From positions 414,238 through 478,237 of the forward strand of contig MNCI01014438.1 in the NCBI GenBank assembly GCA_015680685.1: a DNA stretch of 64,000 bases, written 5' to 3'. Of this stretch, positions 47,456 through 56,145 are shown piece by piece. The stretch comes from Gnetum montanum. Taxonomy: Eukaryota; Streptophyta; Gnetopsida; Gnetales; Gnetaceae. Made by a program: the position numbers and the translations under genes. The number at the start of each line of letters is the position of its first letter. The stretch's first letter is position 1. The notes beneath the pieces are model-generated. The model saw only the letters and a program-made list of their open reading frames with translations, was not told the DNA's origin and did not search any database.

Positions 47456-50400
47456 GGATAATTGGCAGATGGATGAAATTTTATATGCACTGCTAGTTTT
47501 AACAGGCCTACATGGTGAAATCATTAGACAACTTGATCCAACACTAATAGAAACTAATCTTGCCCTTAATCACGCAACCATAGCCACATCGGAAACATCG
47601 CTAGACTGGCCAGAACAATCGATGCGCATGCTAGATCTGGAAGCTGGAGATGTAACTGAAGATCCCCTCAATGAGGTCTCTATGGTTACGCATAGGGACG
47701 AAACTAAAACTCTTAAGGTTAGTTCTCTATTAGACCAAAAGGCACATGACAACATAAAACATGTCCTCCAGAATAATATCACGGTGTTTGCATGGTCATA
47801 CGAAGATATGTCGGGACTAGATCCAAGGCTAATTCAGCATAATATAATCCTAGATCCTCATATCAAAGCCATTAGGCAAAAGACACGAAATATTAAGCCA
47901 GAAGTTGCACTTGCAGTACGTGATGAAATCACTAAACTGTACCAGGCTGGTTTTATTCACGCGGTTGATTACTCAGACTGGATATCCAACATTGTAGTTG
48001 TTCCCAAAAAGACTGAAGGAATACGCATCTGCATAGACTTCCGAGACTTGAACAAAGCTACAATCAAGGATAACTTCCCATTACCGAGTATCGATCAATT
48101 GGTGGATACAACCGCTGGACATGCATTTTTATCCTTCATGGATGGCTTCTCAGGCTACAATCAAATACGCATCAACCTAGAGCACCAGCTAACAATGACA
48201 TTCATGCTACCCTAAGGGACCTTTTGTTACACCATGATGCCTTTTGGGTTAAAAAATGCTAGAGCCACGTATCAACGAGCCATGATGTACATCTTTAGTG
48301 ATTACCTCCTAGGGAGACTGAATGATTATGTTGATGATATAGCTGTTAAGTCTATAAAGTTAGAGGACCATTCAGAGGATCTGGAGTTAGTCCTTAAAAG
48401 ATGTTCTGAATACGATCTCTGGCTCAACCCGAAGAAGTGCATGTTCGGAGTTAAAATCGGATGCATGCTGGGGTATGTGGTATCGGAAACTAGTATATGC
48501 ATGGATCCTGACAAAGTCAAGGCCATTGTTGAATTGACACCCCCTACAAATCTCAAGAAATTACACAGATTGCAGGGGAGGTTACAGTTTATCAGGCGGT
48601 TCATCTTGAGATTAACCGATAAATTACACCCCATGTAACATTTTCTTAAAAAGGGGATTAATTTCAAATGGATAGATGATTGTCAGCATGCATTTGATAG
48701 CTTGAAAAAAGAGCTTCAACACTTGCCAACAGTTTTCCCACTGCAAAGGGATCAACCGTTTTACATTTACCTCGTCACTTCAGATGTAGCTTTAGCTACA
48801 TTACTCTGCCAAAAGAGGGATGATGGGTCGGAAATATCCATCTACTACTTGAGTCATGCTCTATGTGCGTATGAAACGAGGTACAACGAAGTAGAGCGTA
48901 ACTGCTTAGCATTAGTATTTACACTCAAGAAATGTAGACATTATCTTTTCCGTAGCCAGGTTAACATTATCTGCAAAAATAAAATTCTTAGGACCATTAT
49001 GCATAATTTATACGAAAGTAGTAAAATAGCTCACTGGAAAGCTATCACAGCAGAATTCGATCTGCATTACATTGGTCAATCTTCAATGAAAGGCCAAGCG
49101 ATAGCTGATCAATTAATAACGTCGCCTATTGATAGTCAGGCAACCATAGAGCTTGAATTTCTAGATGAGCATGTACATAGCCTAAGCCCTGTCCTAACAG
49201 GCCCCAAAGCAACGTTATATTTTGATGGAGCTTCAACCGTTAGAGGCAGCAGTGCCGCCATAGTTATTACGCTATCACCTGAGGATGTGCATCTTCACCC
49301 TTACCACTTAGCCTTCCCTTGTACGAACAATGTGGCAGAGTACAAGGGGCTCCTCAGGGGATTATTATCTACTAGAGAGCTTGATGTTTAACACCTGGCA
49401 ATTAGGGGTGATTTGATGCTTGTCATAAATCAAATCACAGGGGTCTATGCCTGCAAGGCTGCACATTTATAGCCCTACTATGATATGGCTAAAGATCTTC
49501 TGAAGCGGTTCACGACCATCGATGCCCAACACGTGCCACGCAATGATAACACACTGGCCGATGCATTGGCTACACTAGCTTTAAATGTGCCATCACATCT
49601 GTTCGACACTTGTCCTGCATTAATAACAGATTGCATAGATCCTATCATTCAGGTGGTGCAAATATCTTCTCTGCTCGAGGATAGAATGCCAGAGTGGTAT
49701 GACAACATTAAAACCTACCTCCTGCAAGGCGAGCCACTACATGAACTAACACGTGCACTGAAAGATGCAATCTACAACGAGCTAGGCAGTACGTCGTCAT
49801 AGGAGATAGTACTCTTTGTAGACGCTCTTTTGATGACATGCTACTTACTTGCGTTAACAAAGAACAAGCTCAACGTATAGTTGACGAGGTTTAAAAGGGA
49901 GTATGTAGAGGACACGTGGCACCACGAGCTATGGCTTCAAAAATCTGTCGCTTAGGGTATTATTGGCTGTACATGGAAAAAGATTGTCTTACAAAGGTTA
50001 AAACGTGTGACACGTGTCAACGTTACGCAAACATTATACATGTGTCATCTACAGAATTACACACGACTTAGATAACACGGCCTTTCCAACGATGGGGACT
50101 AGACATTATAGGGCCTATCACACCAAAATATTTTGCAGGCCATAGCTTCATAATCACTACTACTGAGTACTTCACAAAGTGGGTAGAAGCTATTCCTTTA
50201 CAAAAGATCACGTCTCAACAGATCTGTCATTTCATCCTAGACAACATTGTAACCAGATTTGGTCTCCTGATGACTATAGTAACCGATAACGGGCCACAAT
50301 TCAGTAGTACAGAAACCAAATCTTTCTGTGAAAGTCTTGGCATTAAACAATCTTATTCCTCACCCTATTACCCACAAGAGAATGGTCAAGCTAAAGCCAC

Positions 50401-50914
50401 AAATAAAGTCATAATCAATTTTCTCAAGAAAATGCTCGACAGCAACAAGAGACGATGGCATGAAAAGATCCTCTATGTGCTATGGGCGTATCGTACTACA
50501 TGTAGAACGGCTATAGATAGTACACCCTATAGCCTAGTCTACGGATCTGAGGCAGTGCTCCCCCTCAAATTACAAATTCGTTCTCTGAGAATGGTCCTCT
50601 CCACGATTATAAATGAGGCTCAACACACTAAGTCTCGAATCATGGATTTGGATTCAGTAGAAGAGAAGCAAATACAGACACTTCACACCATCGAAAAGTA
50701 TCAAGATAAGCAGAGGCAAAAGCATCATCATAATCTTCAACAACATCTGATCAAGGCCATTCATAAACCAGTAGGCAAGTTCTCTGCAAACTCGGAAGGC
50801 TCTTTCTTGGTGGTTGATGTGTATGGGAATGGAGCATTCAAGCTAGCAGATATCAACGACAGCGAGCTACCAAATCCTATGAATCACATATATCTGAAGC
50901 AGTACTACATCTAG
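47456..50914 (+). pseudogene. pol: Pol of element C: RT, RNase H, second RNase H, integrase
   Basis: No start codon is needed if pol is joined by splicing; the frame opens upstream of 47456. Pre-RT: FAWSYEDMSGLDP near 47785. RT (47900-48640): IRICIDFRDLNKA, FLSFMDGFSGYNQI, MMPFGLKNARATYQ, active site NDYVDDIAVKS. RNase H (48700-49125): FYIYLVTSDVALATLLCQK, ETRYNEVERNCLAL. Second RNase H (49200-49590): YFDGAST, NNVAEYKGLLRG, RGDLMLV, NTLADAL, with all four acidic positions present. INT (49790-50914): CRGHVAPRAM, CDTCQ, GLDIIGPI, VTDNGPQF, but the catalytic Glu is Lys (GQAKATNK). Stops are seen near 48213, 48636, 49389, 49470, 49892 and 50068, with a frameshift near 49783. It is 153 bp shorter or longer than no intact relative in the window, so the domain set is complete. 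Confidence 0.9.
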
Positions 50915-50939
50915 CTACATCTCCAGTGTTAACATCAGG

Positions 50940-51435
50940 TATGTCCACAATCATCTGCTATGATGCTAAATTGGCACTGACCGTCCGCTATGACATAAAA
51001 TTGGCATTCCTCTCATGCGTCTGCCACGACGCTAAACTAGCACTGATCGTCCGCCACGACATAAAACTGGTAAGTTGCAACCGTCCGCTACGACGTAAAA
51101 CTAGCAATGTTGTACAGGTCCACCAAGATGAAAAACTTGCATTTTCTGCACGTGTCCGCCATGACGCTAAACTAGCACCGGTTGTTTGCCATGACAAAAA
51201 AATGGCACAGGTAAGTAGATGTCTGCTGAGACGTGAAACTAGCATAGACTTGCCCTTGGGTCATGACACAAAATTGACACCCATAGCACGGTCTGCTGAG
51301 ACCATAAGTCAGCCTCGCCACCGTCTGCTACAACATAAAACTAGCATTTCTCGGTCCACCCAGACTTCAAACTGGGACCATGGTCTGCTGAGACTTAAAA
51401 CCAGCAATGACAGTCAACCAGGACTTAAAAATGGG
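50940..51435 (+). repeat. Dyad-repeat array downstream of the integrase of C
   Basis: Some fourteen units: GTCCGCTATGAC, GTCTGCCACGAC, GTCCGCCACGAC, GTCCGCTACGAC, GTCCACCAAGAT, GTCCGCCATGAC, GTCTGCTGAGAC (more than once), GTCCACCCAGAC and GTCAACCAGGAC, each followed by nnnAAACTRGCA or a variant. An open frame (50926-51732) crosses the array; its peptide repeats (YDxKLA) follow from the DNA repeats. Confidence 0.85.
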
Positions 51436-52542
51436 ACTTACAGACAGCCATCATGCAAATCAAGTGAGCGTAATCATCTCTGTGCAGCTTCAAAACAAAT
51501 GGGGTGGGATGCTGGGATAGCCCTATCATCATTACCTCACTGGCATTCTGCTGATCCCTTGAATGTGCTGAAAGGCATACTACTGACCCCTTGGAGATGC
51601 CGTCACTGCACCCACTGCAGCAGTGGCACCTCTGAGAGTTTAGTTTCGCCGTTTGTAGCCCCAAAGGAGTTATCATTAATTACCACTTTGGGGATCTCTT
51701 CTCATCATCACTATCAGGCTCTGACTTCATAGATTCACCTAGCTGGTTCTCTGTATAACCAGTTGGGTGTGATGGGTCTAATATCCTTTAGCGGCGATAT
51801 GCTGGGCCGAGCATCAATGTTGAAGACTCTAGCCTCGTGCTACAGTTCCTCCTTCATGGCCCGTTAACTTTATCTTGCCTCAAATAGTACTTGTTTCAAC
51901 AACCTCGTTGGTGATTCGCATAAGCAATGGTATCCTCTGCTTTCTTCTTTGGTTACAGGTTACTTGTTACGAGGACGTCATTTGAAGGTGTGTTTATTTG
52001 AGTGGTGTACTATCGACAGTGTTTTGAGATGGCTACTTAATTTAACCTATCCACTTGGGGATGCATCCTTGTATCCCTCATAATCCTACCCCTAGCCCTT
52101 ATCACTATCCTTAACTATCCCATCTGCCTCCCTTACGCAAAACATGAAATGCTTTCCGCATCTGCATTACAATCAAGTCCATGAACCGGCGTAATGCAAC
52201 TCGCCTAGTGGACACCAAAAAAAAAGTGGTTCAGTAAAATGGATGAAACACATCTCACCCAGGCTGTGCAAACGCAACACCATTCATCTATGCAACCCAC
52301 TTCAACACAAAAATGATGGCATAACTCCATACAGTCGCAATTGCAGGAGAAAGCCTTATTGCTTATGCGTGAAAAAGCTGCACCCACTTATTTGGATCTT
52401 CCCCGAACCTCACTTGAGTCTTCCATGAACCTATTTTCTCCTATACCATTCTATCTCTCATTTTCCTCATCTCTGCACTTCTACATTGACAGGATGATAC
52501 TTGAGTACCTGTTGATAAACTCTATTGGTACTTTCACCCATC
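51436..52542 (+). other. 3' untranslated spacer of element C
   Basis: Non-coding region between array and PPT hairpin. The only similarity I see is a short stretch near 52145-52210 (gcattacaatcaagtcc, gtaatgcaactcgcc) resembling the spacer of G. No gene is supported. Confidence 0.5.
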
Positions 52543-52617
52543 TGGTGTTTCGTATTCTTTGTCAATGTCTTTCAGCCAAGTCATCTAACCGTCAATAAAG
52601 AGGGGCCATTGAAACAT
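52543..52617 (+). promoter_or_regulatory. Polypurine tract of C within an inverted repeat
   Basis: PPT AATAAAGAGGGGCCAT (about 52594-52609) is followed by the LTR start TGAAACATTG. The upstream arm TGGTGTTTCGTATTCTTTGTC is an imperfect inverted repeat of AATAAAG...TTGAAACA. The arms are weaker than in B and D. Confidence 0.7.
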
Positions 52618-54206
52618 TGTAGAAATTGTGAATCGGCCTAAGGCGAAGATTCACGATTCGGGCGAAAATTCACGACAAAATTCTGAAAGGTAGAACAAGG
52701 CAAAGCAAGGCAAAGAGGCACGCTACATCAAGTCTCCAAGTTCCTTACAGATTTCAATCTTACTATGTTTTCTACCTTTACGCTACATTACACAACATAG
52801 CGTAGTGTCGCTTAGCATAATTCTGCTTAACATAGTCCAATATCAGAAGGTGACTTACTTCGGTAGATCTGATGAAGTTTAAGGCCTAAGCAGCGTAATA
52901 TGCGACTTATCACATATTCTGCTAAGTCTTTTGTCCAGGGTTGAGTTTACGCTCTATTACGCAAAGCAGCGTGACGAGCTTCAAAAAGTCAAAGTCAAAG
53001 TCCAAAGAAGCGCAGCAAATTGGCTCCTTTCTTTTTGCTGATTGGTTGCCTTACGCTCGTTACGCTACGCAGTGTACGCCAGCATAATTCATTGTCAAGT
53101 TAATCATTTTTTACGTGTTATTACGCTTCGTGGTGTGAATAAGTGTAAAGTAGCTCGAATCAAATATTTCCATGCTTTATTACGCTCTGCCATGCGACAC
53201 AGCATAAATAAATGTCACACAACCTAAGACTAGCTAAGAAAATGCTAGATATGCACCCGTTATCTACACACACAATATGTGGATGAGCGTATTGTGCGTA
53301 GTCACGAAGCAACTTTGGCAGAAGTGGTTGACAGCGTACTTTGCACTTTCTCCCAGAAATGTAACGCGACATAGTCAATTTCAGCTTAAAGTTAGTCAAG
53401 TCAACAGTATTTTGAAGGTTCGAGACATGTGTCATCAAGGTTGTGCCTTCTTTGCATGTCGTCGAACTTATAAATACTCTAGTTGACAAAGAAACAAGAG
53501 GGGGCATTTTTTCAACTTTTGGCATTTTATCACCTTTGAACAGAGATGAGAGACATCCTTGAGCATTGATAGCAGGAGTGATCACCTCTTTTGGTGAAGA
53601 TACAGTCCTCTCCATTGGTGATCATTGATAGCTTTAAGTAGAGACTACCAAAGGCAAAGAGAATAGATCGAGAGATCATCTGGTGGGGTTGGCAAGATCC
53701 ATTGATCAGACACATTTGATTGATAGACATCCAGGCTTGACCTTCCTTGCATCCCATCTTTGGCTTACGAGGTAGACCAAGCTTCATTCTGTACTCCTTT
53801 TTGAACAACTTTCTTGTATTTCTATGTATGCTTCACACAACATAAGCGGAGGTTTCCATTGGAACATTGTATTCAATATACTCAGTTTTCGGGTCAAAGC
53901 ACAGATCGTTGAATTTCGCATTTTTCTTAAATCCGATCCACCTTGTCGTGTCGATGTTGCTATTATTTTGATTTATCTACATCATTTTCTACCCCTTTTG
54001 CAATTCATCAAATCAGATCATTCCACAGAATATTTCTAATATTCGTCGATTTACTGATTAAGTAAGTCCCTGTCTGATCAACAAAACCGTTCAGGGCACT
54101 GCGGATTCATTTTCTCCAGCATAGCCCTCGCACGGATCTGTAGTTAAGACTATGTATACGGATTTTGTTTGGTATTTTCCAACTACTAACATTTTCTGTC
54201 GTTACA
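52610..54206 (+). repeat. 3' LTR of element C
   Basis: The partner of 36709-38306, with TATAAATA at 53469-53476 and end GTTACA at 54206. It keeps more CG in the AGCGTA-type words than the 5' copy in places (for example GTTACGCTACGCAGTG) and less in others, so the two copies have decayed separately. Confidence 0.9.
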
Positions 54207-55834
54207 GTGAGTTGTTGTTTTATGATGTTTTTCTTTTATTTTTTCATTGTTGCCAGACGAAGGTAGTGAAACTAGAATGATGTGGTTGGATGTACCCATG
54301 AAAACGGTTCCCCCTGAAAGGACCGCGGAGGTTAGTCCGTCTTGCACTCGTGGGCCATTTACTTGGATAAAGATGCCAGGTAAAATGGATTTTGTGGCTG
54401 GTATCATTGAGGAAGTTGTTGAATGAATCCAGGAAGCCCACCCTAAGATAGGTATATATATTTCGAGTTGTTTGCAGCTTTAGACTTCACACCTCATTTT
54501 TGTCGTTTTAGTGTTTGTTCTTTTTGTGTGCATAGGTGCCAAACTGAGGTGGGATCCTTCTGAGACAGTTAGCATAGAGAGTTTACCCACACTATCCCTA
54601 GAGGTCGAGTAGGTACTAAGGCCAATTTATGATGAAGTGGCGGAGGGTCTCGTTCGCAATGCCAAATCCCTATGGACCTGTAGGCGTTCCGTCAAACAGT
54701 TGTGGTTGCAGATTCAAACAAAGGAGAAGGAATTTTCTGAGTTGTCAGTTAAGCATGATGATCTCAAGGCTCGGTATGAGTTCACCTCTGCTAAACTAAG
54801 TGGTGATAGCACTTGGCAGACTTTCGAGGTCACGTATACTAGATACTAGAACCTACTCAATCGCCATGCATCACTAACATGGAGACTAGTAGAGTGTAAG
54901 GCTCAGATAGACCTACTGAACCTCAAGTGTCAGGATTGGAAAGCTTTCACTTCCAAGGTACGCAAATGGGGTTAGGATGAAAAGAACCACAAACATCATT
55001 ATAAGAAATTGTTGATGGAGGTATCTATTGAAAAGTGTCAATTGGAAATGTTTGTGGAGGGTCTGGGTCTACGCTCTACATTTGATACCTTTGCTTAGAA
55101 CACAACTGTTGAGATGGAGTTGCCTACAAGGGTGATTACAACTGTGTCTAGGGAGGTTTCGGTGGGTGAATTCCCTTTAAAGCATCCTACCTGGTCAGCT
55201 GTTAACAAGGGGAAGGCCTTGGCAGATGTCGACCTAGGCCTTGATGGGACCGATTGGACCAGTGTCTCAGAAGAGGAAATCCTTCGTCGGCTAGAATTTG
55301 ACTTAGGGGGATCACCTACGGTAAGCATTTTGTTATTATGAACTTCATTCGCTACACATTGTTCGAAATTTTGTCTTTCTCTTGTGCTTACGTTGATTGT
55401 CTCTTTTTGCATTTTCAGGATCAAGGTGGTGATGATGTCTACAAAGCTGGTCCCGGTGGAGCAAGGGCCCATGATGCTAGCAGGTCTAAAGGGGACGACC
55501 CTCCCATCCCAGATGTTTAGTTTTTTTTTGACTCAAATTTATACAGGAATTGTAAATTGAGATGAATGAAACCAATTAACTCTTGTATTTGTACATCATT
55601 TCATGTATAAATTTTTTTTTTGTTAATTTTGGGTTTAATTGCAAACACGACACGACAACGTAAAATGTTTTGGTTTGTTTTTGTGGTTTAAGTGTAATGC
55701 ATGGATGTAATTATAAGTCATAGTATAATGATAAATGAAAGATAATCGTGAGAATTGTTATTGACAACATGGCAATGCAAGCGTAAATTCGAACAATGAG
55801 CCGAAATTGGAAAGGAAAACAAAGTATAAGTGGA

Positions 55835-56105
55835 TGAACTAGTTTAAGGCCATTTCGGGCCATATTCGCACTAGTTTAAGGCCATTTTGGGCCAGATTCG
55901 CACTAGTTTAAGGCCATTTCGAGCCATATTTGCACTATTTTAAGGCCATTTTAGGCCCCAGTGTAAGCAAGGGACGTCTTGAATGACACGGGTGGATTTC
56001 TCGGCTGACCGACCATTTCTAATCATGGCTAGTTTTATGTCATTGCAGACATGATAGTTTAACGTCGTCCCGGACTAGTTGTAGTTTAACGTCATTTTAG
56101 ACCAT
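55835..56105 (-). repeat. Dyad-repeat array after the protease of B
   Basis: Four tandem units of 36-37 bp (ctagtttaaggccatttcgggccatattcgca and near copies, 55838-55960) are followed by three looser units (agttttatgtcattgcagac, agtttaacgtcgtcccggac, agtttaacgtcattttagac). On the minus strand the dyads are GGCCCGAAATGGCC and GTCTGCAATGAC. It lies between the end of the antisense gene (55520) and the end of gag-PR. Bases 55521-55834 are AT-rich and hold no gene. Confidence 0.85.
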
Positions 56106-56145
56106 TTGTTTTTGTTATTTATCGATTTAGTAATTTTTTGATTTT

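Larger units (their letters stand above)
36709..54206 (+). mobile_element. Element C: complete Tat-like element (17.5 kb)
   Basis: The plus-strand element has LTRs of 1598 and 1597 bp, PBS, gag-PR, antisense gene, pol, PPT and three dyad sites. It lies in intron 5 of the antisense gene of B, which confirms both boundaries: exon 5 ends at 36647 and exon 6 starts at 54257. The 5-mer AGTGA occurs at 36707-36711 and 54206-54210. It would be a perfect target duplication if the LTR started at AACACC rather than TGAAACACC; with TG...CA ends the flanks (TAAAG/GTGAG) do not match. Pol has stops, a frameshift and a lost INT Glu, so C is dead. Confidence 0.9.
33643..55520 (+). pseudogene. Eight-exon antisense gene of element B (unknown protein)
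   Basis: Exons: 33643-33773, 34412-34861, 34937-35205, 35295-36341, 36432-36647, 54257-54451, 54536-55320, 55419-55520. Every intron is GT...AG and phases agree (2,2,1,1,1,1,0), giving 3195 nt = 1065 codons with no frameshift. Introns are about 75-110 nt except intron 1 (638 nt) and intron 5, which holds element C. Eight in-frame stops occur: TAG at 35801, 35933, 36083, 54610, 54847, 54973 and 55096, and TGA at 54424. The protein starts MGKGKEVEGQGRKGLDL. It has blocks WAQLLRGCDYLNNTLF (exon 2), GWWHDDW (exon 3), PDVSVVEMIGIVDSFN and FFAGYLRHLAKFLVV (exon 4), an acidic exon 5, a coiled-coil-like exon 7 starting GAKLRWDP, and a DG-rich tail. No family is recognised. The exon 4 block ending FFSNLFGVLADG faintly recalls plant transposon/PMD-like proteins; this is only a guess. 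Confidence 0.85.

Noticed and set aside
50926-51732. Long open frame (268 codons) after the integrase of C with repeated YDxKLA peptides
   Set aside because: It coincides with the dyad DNA array; the peptide repeat follows from the DNA repeat, and equivalent arrays in D, E and B have no open frame.
33643-55520. The antisense gene as an envelope gene
   Set aside because: Env-like ORFs of plant elements lie after INT in sense orientation; this one is antisense, has introns and shows no signal peptide or clear membrane segment.
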